Origin: Variovorax sp. 770b2
GTDB lineage: Bacteria; Pseudomonadota; Gammaproteobacteria; Burkholderiales; Burkholderiaceae_C
DNA length: 64,000 nucleotides
Reading direction: 5' to 3'
Assembly (NCBI RefSeq): GCF_900115685.1
Contig: NZ_FOXJ01000001.1
Coordinates: 1,025,796-1,089,795 of the forward strand
Below the pieces are notes generated by a model. It had not been told where the DNA came from and ran no database searches. It saw only the letters and a list, made by a program, of their open reading frames with translations. Numbering within the stretch: the stretch's first letter is position 1; every line of letters starts with the position of its first letter. Positions 16,816-24,893 of the stretch are shown here, in pieces. Made by a program: the position numbers and the translations under genes.

Positions 16816-16859
16816 ACGCCGTGGCGTCTCTTGGCCGCGGGCGCGGATAATCGCCCGCC

Positions 16860-18197
16860 ATGCCCTTCCGAATCGCTACTTTTTTAATAGCGTCCCTTGC
16901 AATAGGCGCGGGCGCTGTCGGCATTTTTGGCTGGAAGTTTGGATGGATGGGCGCCTGGCTGGGCGCGGTGCTGTGGCTCGCGCTCGATGCCTGGCGCGCC
17001 GAACGGTTGCTGCAGGTGCTGCGCAACGACGCGGCGGGCCTGCCGACCCGCGGACCCGGCGTCTGGGGCGAACTGGCCGAACGCATCCGCAAGCTGCTGC
17101 GCGACCGCGAGCAGCAGACCCGCCAGGCCGAAGACCGGCTGCAGGAATTCCTGGCCGCCATCCAGGCATCGCCCAACGGCGTGATCCTGCTGGACGAGCA
17201 GGGCCGCATCGAATGGTGCAACCAGACGGCCGCCATGCAGTTCGGCATAGACGCCGAGCGCGACCTGCTGCAGCACCTGGCAAACCTCGTGCGCGATCCG
17301 GCCTTCGTGGCGTACCTGGCGTCGTGGAACTACAGCCGCGACGTCGTCATCGACGCTTCCGGCCCCGGCCATGCGCACCAGCGCAGCCATCCGGTGCGGC
17401 TGTCGGTGCAGGTGCATCCCTACGCGGGCAACCGCCGCATGCTGCTCACGCGCGACATCACCGCGCTGGAGCAGGCCGAGGCGATGCGGCGCGATTTCGT
17501 CGCGAACGTGTCGCACGAAATCCGCACGCCGCTCACGGTGCTGGCGGGCTTCGTCGAAACGCTGCAGAACCTGCCGCTCGATGCGGACGAACGCACGCGC
17601 TACCTCTCGCTGATGAGCCAGCAGTCGCACCGCATGGAAACGCTGGTGAACGACCTGCTGACGCTGTCGCGCCTGGAGGGCAGCGCGTCGCCGTCGGGCA
17701 ACCAGTGGATTCGCATCCGCGCCTTGATGGCGCAGTGCGAGGACGAGGGGCGAGGCCTCTCGGGCCGGCTCGCGCCGCTGGGCCATCGCCTGTCGTTCAC
17801 CATCGACGCCGAGTCGGAGCTGTCGGGCGCGCCGACCGAATTGCAGAGCGCCATGTCGAACCTGCTGAGCAACGCGATCCGCTACACGCCCGGCGGCGGC
17901 GAGGTGGCGGTGAGCTGGCGGGTGCTGCCCGATGGGCGCGGCGAGTATGCCGTGAAGGACACGGGCCCCGGCATTGCCGCCGAGCACATCCCGCGGCTCA
18001 CCGAGCGCTTCTACCGCATCGACCGCAGCCGCTCGCGCGAGACCGGCGGCACGGGGCTGGGCCTGGCGATCGTCAAGCACATCGCACAGCGGCATGGCGC
18101 CGAGTTGCGCATCGAGAGCACGGTCGGCAAGGGGAGCCGGTTTGCGCTGCTGTTTCCGGCGGCGCGGGTGCGCGAGGCGCGCGTGCTGGCGAAGTAA
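16860..18197 (+). CDS. phoR: phosphate regulon sensor histidine kinase PhoR
   Basis: 445 residues. Two membrane segments lie at about 5-24 and 27-46, with almost no periplasmic loop, as in E. coli PhoR. A cytoplasmic linker and PAS domain follow (about 95-200, with SPNGVILLDEQGRIEWCN). The HisKA domain has phospho-acceptor H219 in NVSHEIRTPL. The ATPase domain has N-box NLLSNAIRYTP, G1 KDTGPGI and G2 GGTGLGLAIVKHIA. It phosphorylates PhoB at low phosphate and receives the phosphate signal from PstSCAB-PhoU. A GATAAT element lies 8 nt before the ATG, so translation may start at or near the transcript end. Confidence 0.96.
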   Translation: MPFRIATFLIASLAIGAGAVGIFGWKFGWMGAWLGAVLWLALDAWRAERLLQVLRNDAAGLPTRGPGVWGELAERIRKLLRDREQQTRQAEDRLQEFLAAIQASPNGVILLDEQGRIEWCNQTAAMQFGIDAERDLLQHLANLVRDPAFVAYLASWNYSRDVVIDASGPGHAHQRSHPVRLSVQVHPYAGNRRMLLTRDITALEQAEAMRRDFVANVSHEIRTPLTVLAGFVETLQNLPLDADERTRYLSLMSQQSHRMETLVNDLLTLSRLEGSASPSGNQWIRIRALMAQCEDEGRGLSGRLAPLGHRLSFTIDAESELSGAPTELQSAMSNLLSNAIRYTPGGGEVAVSWRVLPDGRGEYAVKDTGPGIAAEHIPRLTERFYRIDRSRSRETGGTGLGLAIVKHIAQRHGAELRIESTVGKGSRFALLFPAARVREARVLAK

Positions 18198-18203
18198 GTA
18201 GCT

Positions 18204-19547
18204 TCAGCCGGCCCGCTTCTTCATCGTCCAGCGCAGCAGCACGCCGAACAGCAGGGCCGTGAGCGCCAATGCGCCGGTGCTCATGATCCAGAACGCCAGC
18301 GGCGACTGCATCGCTTTCCAGGGACCGAGGCCGCGGTACGCCAGCAGGTAGCTGCCGCCCAGACCCAGCCCCCAGAGCATCGCGCAATAGATGACCAGCG
18401 GCGCCAGCGTCACGCGGTAGCAACGCAGCACGAACACGCAGAGCGTCTGCACCGCATCGGCGACGTGATAGACCGCGACGGCCAGCAGCAGCGAAGCGGC
18501 CAGCGCGATCACGGCGGGATTGTCCGAATACACGTTCGCAAGCTGGTGGCGCAGCGCGACCATCGCGCCCGCATAGACCAGCGCGCACAGCATGGCCAGC
18601 TCGAAGCCGAGGCGGCAGGCATGACGCGCCTTCGCACGATCGCCGGCACCGAGCCAGAAGCTCACGCGCGCACTGGTCGCGATGGCGAGCGAGAGCGGCA
18701 TCATGTAGGCGACCGCCAGCAGGTTCGAGGCGATCTGGTGCGCGGCTGCCGCAGCCGTGCCCAGGCGCGCTATGAACAGCGCCATCAGGGTGAACGAGGT
18801 CACCTCCACGAGCACGGCCAGGCCGCCTGGAACACCGAGGCGCGCGAACTGGCGGATCTGGTGCCAGTCGGGCGGCTCGATGCGTTCCCAGAGCGCATAG
18901 CCGCGATAGAAGGCGCTGCTGCGCAACAGCCAGACCGCGCAGCCGAGCATCGCCCAGTTCACGCACAGCGTGGCCCAGGCGCAGCCGACGAGGCCCATCG
19001 CCGGCAGGCCCGCGCCGCCGAAGGTGAACCAGATCGACAGCGGCAGCTTCACCACCAGCGATGCCAGTTGCAGCCAGGTCACCAGTTGCGGCTTGCCCAG
19101 GCTCTGGTTGAGGGTGCTGAAGAGGCGAAAGAGAAGAGATGGCGCCAGCGCGAAGGCGAGCACCGCCAGGTAGGTCTCGACCTCGCCGCGCATCTGCGCC
19201 GGCACCTGGGTCCAGCGCAGGGCGCCGCCAGGCAGCAGCAACGCCACCATGCCCACCGCGATCGCGATGCCGGCCAGGTAGAGCGACTGCCGCACCGAGC
19301 GGCCCACCTCGCCGCTGCGGCCCGCGCCGTGCAGCTCGGCCCACACCGGCAAAAGCGCCTGCAGCACGCCCATCAGCGAGACGTACACGCTCACGAAGAT
19401 GGCCGCGCCGACCGAGAGCGCGGCCAGCGCATGCTCCGAATAGCGGCCCGCGATGATGGTGTCGGTCACGCCGAAGGCCATCACGGCCAGCTGGCCGACC
19501 AGCACCGTGCCGGCGTGGCGTGCGATCAGTCCCCGTTCGCCTGTCAC
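18204..19547 (-). CDS. MATE family multidrug efflux transporter, NorM-like
   Basis: 447 residues with about 12 membrane helices in two halves of six, as expected for MATE exporters. Early motifs include GQLAVMAFGVTDTIIAGRYS and GVLQALLPVWAELHGAGR; the second half begins FARLGVPGGLAVLVEVTSFTLMALFIARLG. Members export cationic drugs or metabolites in exchange for sodium ions or protons. The substrate cannot be read here. The start is 3 nt after the stop of the upstream GT39-like gene, implying co-transcription. It ends 6 nt from the convergent phoR stop, with no clear terminator in between. Confidence 0.85.
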   Translation of the reverse strand: MTGERGLIARHAGTVLVGQLAVMAFGVTDTIIAGRYSEHALAALSVGAAIFVSVYVSLMGVLQALLPVWAELHGAGRSGEVGRSVRQSLYLAGIAIAVGMVALLLPGGALRWTQVPAQMRGEVETYLAVLAFALAPSLLFRLFSTLNQSLGKPQLVTWLQLASLVVKLPLSIWFTFGGAGLPAMGLVGCAWATLCVNWAMLGCAVWLLRSSAFYRGYALWERIEPPDWHQIRQFARLGVPGGLAVLVEVTSFTLMALFIARLGTAAAAAHQIASNLLAVAYMMPLSLAIATSARVSFWLGAGDRAKARHACRLGFELAMLCALVYAGAMVALRHQLANVYSDNPAVIALAASLLLAVAVYHVADAVQTLCVFVLRCYRVTLAPLVIYCAMLWGLGLGGSYLLAYRGLGPWKAMQSPLAFWIMSTGALALTALLFGVLLRWTMKKRAG

Positions 19548-19550
19548 CGC

Positions 19551-21278
19551 TCAGGGCGCGATCTTTTGGTAAAGAAGCAAGTCGTCGGCGGCGCTGCTGG
19601 GGCGGCGCAGGGTGCCGCTGAAGCGCCACTTCTCGAGCGGGATGATGGTGTGCAGCCGCTCGATCGTGTCGGGGCTCACCAGCAGCCAGGGGCAGTCGGT
19701 GCCCAGCAGCAGCGGCTGCAGGTTGAAGTTGCCGTGGTGGCGCAGCGCAGCCGCATGCGGCCGGCTGAGCGCCAGTTCGGCGATGCAGCTGGGCTGGCCC
19801 ACGCGCTCGGCGACGGCGCGCACCTGGGGCAGGTAGCTGCGCGCGTAGTCGATGGGGGGCAGCCAGAGCGTCATCAGCAGCATCCAGCAGAGGGCCGTGC
19901 CGCCGGCCGGCAGCACCAGCGTCTTCCAGAGCGCGGCGCGATGGCGCCCGGTGCGCCAGCGCACGAGCCAGCACCAGGCGATGGTCGCGGCCAGCGCGAG
20001 CACGAACGCGATCGGCGAGAACTCGGCCACGAAGCCGGGCACCAGCCGCGCGACGCTGGCCGCGGGCTTGCGCGGCATGCCGGTCAGCATGGCGATCCAG
20101 TAGAGCCAGCCCAGCACGGCCAGGCCGCTGAAGAAGAGCACGTTGAACCAGTCGATCAGCGCCGCGGCGCTGCGCCGGAAGGTCGGCAACGCGAAGGCTG
20201 CGAGCGTGGCGAAGGCGGGCAGGGCCAGCAGCAGCGAGCGGTCGGAATAGTCGGTGGTCCAGGTGGCCGCCAGCGGCACGAGCGCGAACCAGAACGGCAG
20301 CGCAACGTGGCGCGCCGTGAGCTGTCGCCGCCAGCGCCAGAGCGTCCAGAGGGCGAGCGGCCAGACCGGCCAGGTGAACCACAGCAGGAGCTTGGCCTGG
20401 CTGCGGATCTCGCCGCCGATGGAGTTGCCGTCCAGGGTGATCTTCCACTGCGACAGGCCGAGGCCGAACACCAGCGCCGCCGCCAGCAGCGTGACGCCAA
20501 TCATCGTGAGGAGGGCGCCGCGGGTGTAGCCGGGGCCGTCGTCGGTGCTGGCGGCCGTGCCCGCCTTGGCAGTGCGGCGCCGCTCGTAGGCGATGTAGAT
20601 CGCGCTGCCTGTGGCCAGCGCCAGGCCGACGGTCGGCGCGCCGCTCAACGTCATGCCGAGCGTGCCCACCACGAGCGCGATCACCGGGCCCGCGCGGCGG
20701 TACGGCAGCGCGGCCACGCCGTAGAACAGGTGCGAGGCAAAGTACAGCTGGGCCAGGGCCGGCGTGGTTTCATGACCGAGCTGGGCGAGGCCCAGGCAGG
20801 CGATCAGCGCGAGCAGGCCGCCGTCGGCGATGGCGCGCGCGTAGTCGGTCGGGCGTGCCTCGCCGCCGAAAGCGAATGCCACCGGCTGGGCGCGTGCCGT
20901 GCGAGCGAGGTAGTAGACGGCGTACCAGGTGGCGGTGAAGGTGCCCCAGAGCAGCAGCGCGAAGACGAATCGCACGGCCAGGTCGGGGTTCAGCCACGCG
21001 GGCGCGAGCTTGATCGCCAGGGCGCCGATCCAGTAGGGGACCAGCGCGGGCGTCTCGGGCTGCATGCCCAGCAGCAGCGGATCGAACCAGCGCGCGATGC
21101 CTTCGGTGCTTCGGGCCAGTTCGGCCATGTAGCCGAAGGCGGTGATGTCGGCGCTCTTCCAGGGTCCGCGGCCGACCAGGCCCGGCAGCAGGTAGGCCGC
21201 GCACAACAGCAGCAGCGCGATGCGCGGCAGCCGGCGCACGGCATTCTGGGCAACGATCGCGGGAGTGGGCTGGTTCAA
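19551..21278 (-). CDS. GT39/ArnT-like membrane glycosyltransferase
   Basis: 575-residue polytopic membrane protein with about 12 hydrophobic segments and a C-terminal soluble part of about 90 residues. After the first helix it has GRGPWKSADITAFGYM, aligning with the first periplasmic loop of ArnT/PMT-type transferases (RxxLWxPDExRY). Only one acidic residue of the usual Asp-Glu pair is clear here. YSDRSLLLALPAFATLAAFALP resembles the mid-protein GT39 region. Such enzymes move sugars from polyprenyl phosphate to lipid A or other acceptors. Function is inferred from topology and this loop; activity is uncertain. It is followed within 3 nt by a MATE exporter gene. Confidence 0.55.
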   Translation of the reverse strand: MNQPTPAIVAQNAVRRLPRIALLLLCAAYLLPGLVGRGPWKSADITAFGYMAELARSTEGIARWFDPLLLGMQPETPALVPYWIGALAIKLAPAWLNPDLAVRFVFALLLWGTFTATWYAVYYLARTARAQPVAFAFGGEARPTDYARAIADGGLLALIACLGLAQLGHETTPALAQLYFASHLFYGVAALPYRRAGPVIALVVGTLGMTLSGAPTVGLALATGSAIYIAYERRRTAKAGTAASTDDGPGYTRGALLTMIGVTLLAAALVFGLGLSQWKITLDGNSIGGEIRSQAKLLLWFTWPVWPLALWTLWRWRRQLTARHVALPFWFALVPLAATWTTDYSDRSLLLALPAFATLAAFALPTFRRSAAALIDWFNVLFFSGLAVLGWLYWIAMLTGMPRKPAASVARLVPGFVAEFSPIAFVLALAATIAWCWLVRWRTGRHRAALWKTLVLPAGGTALCWMLLMTLWLPPIDYARSYLPQVRAVAERVGQPSCIAELALSRPHAAALRHHGNFNLQPLLLGTDCPWLLVSPDTIERLHTIIPLEKWRFSGTLRRPSSAADDLLLYQKIAP

Positions 21279-21320
21279 AGGGCGGCAGGCGGGGAGAAAG
21301 AGGGAAGGAGATTCGGAATG

Positions 21321-21351
21321 AAAAAGGGCAGCGCGGTAAACCGGGCTGCCC
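21321..21351 (-). terminator. intrinsic terminator of rpmE2
   Basis: On the minus strand, after the rpmE2 stop, GGGCAGC pairs with GCTGCCC around a 12-nt loop. A run of five T residues follows (A-run at 21321-21325 on the plus strand). It separates rpmE2 from the downstream GT39-like gene. Confidence 0.85.
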
Positions 21352-21372
21352 TCGACGCCAAAGCGCGTGCTT

Positions 21373-21642
21373 TTACTTCGAAGCAGCGCCGGTGGTCTTG
21401 CCGAAACGGTTGCGGAACTTCTCGACGCGACCGCCCATGTTGTCGACCGACTTCTGGGTGCCGGTGTAGAACGGGTGCGATTCGCTGGTGGTGTCCAGCT
21501 TGAACAGGGGGAGCTCGCGACCGTCGTCGGTCTTGCCCATTTCCTTGGTGTTCGCGCACGAACGGGTCACGAACTTGAAGCCGTTCGACATGTCGACGAA
21601 CAGGATTTCGCGGTAATTGGGGTGGATGCCTTCTTTTGCCAT
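21373..21642 (-). CDS. rpmE2: 50S ribosomal protein L31 type B
   Basis: 89 residues, beginning AKEGIHPNYREILFVDMSNG and containing SHPFYTGTQKSVD and GRVEKFRNRFG, typical of L31. It has a single Cys (SCANT) and lacks the CxxC pairs of zinc-containing L31, so it is the zinc-independent B type. In several bacteria type B is made under zinc limitation; here no Zur site was recognised and no second L31 is in the window, so it may be the housekeeping copy. It is monocistronic, with a clear terminator. Confidence 0.95.
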   Translation of the reverse strand: MAKEGIHPNYREILFVDMSNGFKFVTRSCANTKEMGKTDDGRELPLFKLDTTSESHPFYTGTQKSVDNMGGRVEKFRNRFGKTTGAASK

Positions 21643-21834
21643 GGTGTTTCCTTTTGCGCTGTTGGAATCAATGCGCGGTCGATGCGAGAGCCACAAGCGC
21701 GCCAACTGTCGAGATGGACTGGGTCGGCGGCTGTCCCTGGGTGAGGGGATCGCTGGACAGGACGCCCGGCTGCACTTTTCGCGGAGCCAGCGATTATCGC
21801 ATACTGGCCGTTTTGAGCGAAAAGCGGCCCACAG

Positions 21835-22902
21835 ATGACATCCACAGCGTTGCGCGCCGGCCTCGTCGGCTACGGTTTTGCCGGCCAGACCTTCCATGCG
21901 CCCGTGCTTTCGGCGGTTCCGGGGCTCGAACTGGCGGCTGTGGCGAGTTCGCAGCCGCACAAGGTCCACGCCGACTGGCCCGGCGTGGCCGTGGTGCCGG
22001 ACGTGGCGGCGCTCGTGGCCCGGGCCGACATCGACCTGATCGTGGTCGCCACCCCCAATGCCCAGCACCATCCGGTCGCCAGGGCAGCGCTGGAGGCCGG
22101 CAAGCACGTGGTGGTGGACAAGCCTTTCACGCTCGATGTGGCCGAAGCCAGGGAGCTCGAATTGTTGGCTCGACGCAACAATTGCGTCCTGGCGGTCTAT
22201 CAGAACCGGCGTTTCGACGCCGATTACCTGACGTTGAAGGACCTTCTCGCGAGTGGCGAGCTGGGCCGGCCGGTGTACCTGGAATCTCATTTCGACCGCT
22301 TCCGCCCCGAGGTTCGCGAGCGCTGGCGGGAGCAGCCGGTGCCGGGCGCGGGGCTGTGGGTGGACCTTGGCTCCCATCTGGTCGATCAGACCGTGCAGCT
22401 TTTCGGCCGGCCCGACACGCTGCAACTGGACACGGCCGCATTGCGCGACGGCGCGCAGGTCGAAGACTATTTCCACGCCGTGCTGCGCTACGAGAGCGGC
22501 CCTCACGCGCCCCTGCGCGTGGTGCTGCACGCCACGACGCTCGCGGCCCATGCGGCGCCGCGCTACATCGTGCACGGCACGAGAGGGAGCTACGTCAAGC
22601 ACGGCGTCGATCCGCAAGAAGATGCGCTGCGCGCCGGGCAGCGGCCACCCGCCGCAGGATGGGGCGCCGATCCACTCGATGGCGAACTCACGCTGGTCGG
22701 GAGCGACGGGGCGCCGCACTTTCGCGCGCTGCCGACGCGGGCCGGCAACTACGTCGATTACTACGCCGCGGTACGCGACGCAATCCTGGGCCGTGGCCCG
22801 AATCCCGTTCCGCCCGAGCAGGCCGTCGCGCTGATGGAACTGCTCGACATCGGCCGCCAGAGTGCCGCGGAAGGCCGCGCCATCCGCATCGAGCGCCCAT
22901 GA
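21835..22902 (+). CDS. Gfo/Idh/MocA family oxidoreductase
   Basis: 355 residues. The N-terminal Rossmann domain has GLVGYGFAGQTFHAPVL and VVATPNAQHHPVA, followed by the catalytic EKP-type motif as VDKPFTLD (Asp replaces Glu) near residue 100. The C-terminal dehydrogenase domain contains YQNRRFDADYLTLK, WVDLGSHLVDQ and HGTRGSYVKHG. It resembles E. coli YdgJ-like NAD(P)-dependent sugar or alcohol dehydrogenases. The substrate is unknown. It stands alone between divergent rpmE2 and convergent rho and shares a terminator with rho. Confidence 0.85.
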   Translation: MTSTALRAGLVGYGFAGQTFHAPVLSAVPGLELAAVASSQPHKVHADWPGVAVVPDVAALVARADIDLIVVATPNAQHHPVARAALEAGKHVVVDKPFTLDVAEARELELLARRNNCVLAVYQNRRFDADYLTLKDLLASGELGRPVYLESHFDRFRPEVRERWREQPVPGAGLWVDLGSHLVDQTVQLFGRPDTLQLDTAALRDGAQVEDYFHAVLRYESGPHAPLRVVLHATTLAAHAAPRYIVHGTRGSYVKHGVDPQEDALRAGQRPPAAGWGADPLDGELTLVGSDGAPHFRALPTRAGNYVDYYAAVRDAILGRGPNPVPPEQAVALMELLDIGRQSAAEGRAIRIERP

Positions 22903-22903
22903 A

Positions 22904-22939
22904 AAAAGCGCGTCGGCCCGTGAGGGCCAACGCGCTTTT
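22904..22939. terminator. bidirectional terminator between the oxidoreductase gene and rho
   Basis: A long stem pairs 22904-22919 with 22924-22939 (AAAAGCGCGT-CGGCCC with GGGCC-AACGCGCTTTT) around a GTGA loop. The A-run on one side and T-run on the other make it work in both directions, serving two convergent genes. Confidence 0.9.
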
Positions 22940-22956
22940 GCGGGAGAGCGTGGCGC

Positions 22957-24222
22957 TCAGCCGCCGCGACGCATCATGTCGAAGAACTCGACATTCGTCT
23001 TCGTCGCCTTCATGTTCTTGAGCATCAGCTCCATCGACTCGATCTCGTCCATGTTGTACATGAGCTGACGCAGGATGCGGGTCTTCTGCAGGATCTCGGG
23101 TGCCAGCAGCAACTCTTCGCGGCGCGTGCCGCTGCGGTTGAGCTGGATCGAGGGGAACACGCGCTTTTCGTACAGGCGGCGGTCCAAGTGGATTTCGGAG
23201 TTGCCCGTGCCCTTGAACTCTTCGAAGATCACTTCGTCCATGCGGCTGCCGGTGTCGATCAGCGCGGTGCCGATGATGGTCAGCGAGCCGCCTTCTTCCA
23301 CGTTGCGCGCGGCGCCCAGGAAGCGCTTGGGGCGCTGCAGCGCGTTGGAATCCACACCGCCGGTCAGCACCTTGCCCGACGAGGGCACGACGTTGTTGTA
23401 GGCGCGGGCCAGGCGCGTGATCGAGTCCAGCAGGATCACCACGTCCTTCTTGAGCTCGACCAGTCGCTTGGCGCGTTCGATCACCATTTCGGCGACGTGC
23501 ACGTGGCGGGCGGCAGGCTCGTCGAAGGTCGAAGCAATGACTTCGCCCTTTACCGTGCGCTGCATTTCGGTCACTTCTTCAGGGCGCTCGTCCACGAGCA
23601 GCACCATCATGTGCACGTCGGGGTAGTTGGCGCTGATCGCGTGGGCGATGTGCTGCATCATCACCGTCTTGCCGCTCTTGGGCGGCGCCACGAGCAGGGC
23701 GCGCTGGCCTTTGCCGATGGGGGCGATGATGTCGATGATGCGGCCCGTGATGTTCTCTTCGCCCTTGACGCCGTCGCGTTCAAGCTTCATCTGTTCCTTG
23801 GGGAACAGCGGCGTCAGGTTTTCGAACATCACCTTGTGCTTGTTCTGCTCGGGCGGACCGTCGTTGACCTTGTCCAGCTTGGTCAGCGCGAAGTAGCGCT
23901 CGCCGTCCTTGGGCGTGCGCACTTCGCCTTCGATCATGTCGCCGGTGTGCAGGTTGAAGCGGCGCACCTGGCTGGGCGAGATGTAGATGTCGTCGGTGCT
24001 GGCGGTGAAGCTGGTGTCGGGGCTGCGCAGGAAGCCGAAGCCGTCGGGCAGGATTTCGAGCACACCGTCGGCGAAGACCTGTTCGCCGGCCTTTGCGCGT
24101 TTCTTGATGATCGCGAACATCAGCTCCTGCTTGCGCATGCGGCCGACGTTTTCGATCTCAAGCGCTTCAGCCTGCTTGAGGACTTCAGACACGTGGAGTG
24201 CCTTGAGTTCGTTTAAGTGCAT
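22957..24222 (-). CDS. rho: transcription termination factor Rho
   Basis: 421 residues, nearly identical in layout to E. coli Rho (419). It has an N-terminal helix bundle, the RNA-binding cold-shock-like domain ([33 protein letters not shown]), the P-loop APPKSGKT at about residues 179-186, Walker [17 protein letters not shown] and the R-loop region [14 protein letters not shown]. It is a hexameric ATP-dependent RNA translocase. The start at 24222 gives [14 protein letters not shown]. The Shine-Dalgarno lies in a small hairpin (see the entry at 24229-24242). It is downstream of trxA on the same strand, as in E. coli. Confidence 0.98.
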   Translation of the reverse strand: MHLNELKALHVSEVLKQAEALEIENVGRMRKQELMFAIIKKRAKAGEQVFADGVLEILPDGFGFLRSPDTSFTASTDDIYISPSQVRRFNLHTGDMIEGEVRTPKDGERYFALTKLDKVNDGPPEQNKHKVMFENLTPLFPKEQMKLERDGVKGEENITGRIIDIIAPIGKGQRALLVAPPKSGKTVMMQHIAHAISANYPDVHMMVLLVDERPEEVTEMQRTVKGEVIASTFDEPAARHVHVAEMVIERAKRLVELKKDVVILLDSITRLARAYNNVVPSSGKVLTGGVDSNALQRPKRFLGAARNVEEGGSLTIIGTALIDTGSRMDEVIFEEFKGTGNSEIHLDRRLYEKRVFPSIQLNRSGTRREELLLAPEILQKTRILRQLMYNMDEIESMELMLKNMKATKTNVEFFDMMRRGG

Positions 24223-24228
24223 GGAATG

Positions 24229-24242
24229 ACCCCTCGCGGGGT
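24229..24242 (-). promoter_or_regulatory. hairpin covering the rho Shine-Dalgarno
   Basis: On the minus strand ACCCC-GCGA-GGGGT forms a 5-bp stem capped by a GNRA tetraloop. The GAGGGG that would pair with 16S rRNA is inside it, 7 nt before the ATG. Folding would hide the ribosome-binding site and could be part of the known habit of rho to control its own expression. The regulatory role is inferred. Confidence 0.5.
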
Positions 24243-24355
24243 TATCGAAACGGAAAACGGGGGGAGGTTGAATGTGTAGCGAGAACTGCTGCACTAACCG
24301 GGGAACTCGAACCGGTTGCCTGAAAGGGCCGGTGATCTGTGGGAGATTATGACAG

Positions 24356-24392
24356 GAAAAACGCGCCGGCCAATGCATTGCGCATTGGCCGG
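24356..24392 (-). terminator. intrinsic terminator of trxA
   Basis: An 11-bp perfect stem pairs CCGGCCAATGC (24366-24376) with GCATTGGCCGG (24382-24392). On the minus strand it is followed by GCGTTTTT. It lies right after the trxA stop and before the 130-nt rho leader, so rho is likely to have its own promoter; a CATAAT -10-like element sits at 24346-24351 on the minus strand. Confidence 0.88.
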
Positions 24393-24403
24393 GTGAAATG
24401 CCT

Positions 24404-24736
24404 TCAGGCGAGTTGCTGGTCGATGAAGGCCGTGAGTTGCGCCTTGCTCATGGCGCCGACCTTGGTGGCGGCCAGCTGGCCGTCCTTGAACAGCATGAGC
24501 GTGGGGATGCCGCGGATGCCGAACTTGGCGGGGATGTCGCGGTTCTCGTCGACGTTCAGCTTGGCGATCTGCAGCTTGCCTTCGTAGGCGGCCGACACTT
24601 CGTCAAGGATGGGGGCGATCATCTTGCAGGGGCCGCACCATTCGGCCCAGTAGTCGACCAGCACCGGCTGGCTGGACTTGAGCACGTCGGCTTCGAAAGA
24701 GGAATCGGAGATGTGTTTGATGAGTTCGCTGGCCAT
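24404..24736 (-). CDS. trxA: thioredoxin
   Basis: 110 residues, complete thioredoxin fold. The active site is WCGPCK with C34 and C37. [10 protein letters not shown] precedes it; [26 protein letters not shown] follows, with the cis-Pro. It is the general cytosolic protein disulfide reductant, requiring a thioredoxin reductase. The reductase-like protein at 4167-5846 lacks the needed CxxC and is not a likely partner. The trxA-rho order is conserved with gammaproteobacteria. It is divergent from the AddB-like gene. Confidence 0.98.
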   Translation of the reverse strand: MASELIKHISDSSFEADVLKSSQPVLVDYWAEWCGPCKMIAPILDEVSAAYEGKLQIAKLNVDENRDIPAKFGIRGIPTLMLFKDGQLAATKVGAMSKAQLTAFIDQQLA

Positions 24737-24893
24737 GTGATGTGTCCTTGTGCGCAGAGAGTTTCGGTGCAGCTAAAGTGCAGGTCATTGTGACAGAAAC
24801 CAAGGGGTGACGTGCCATGCGCAGACGCTATGGCGGCGATAGCCAAACCCCTTGCAGATCGCGCCCACGCCCCCTCGAACCCCTCGATAGAAC

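Noticed and set aside
18465..21503. Very long open frame (over 1000 codons) on the plus strand opposite the MATE and GT39-like genes
   Set aside because: It is the antisense shadow of two well-supported membrane-protein genes; composition is Arg/Gln/His-rich with no domain, typical of a GC-rich opposite frame.
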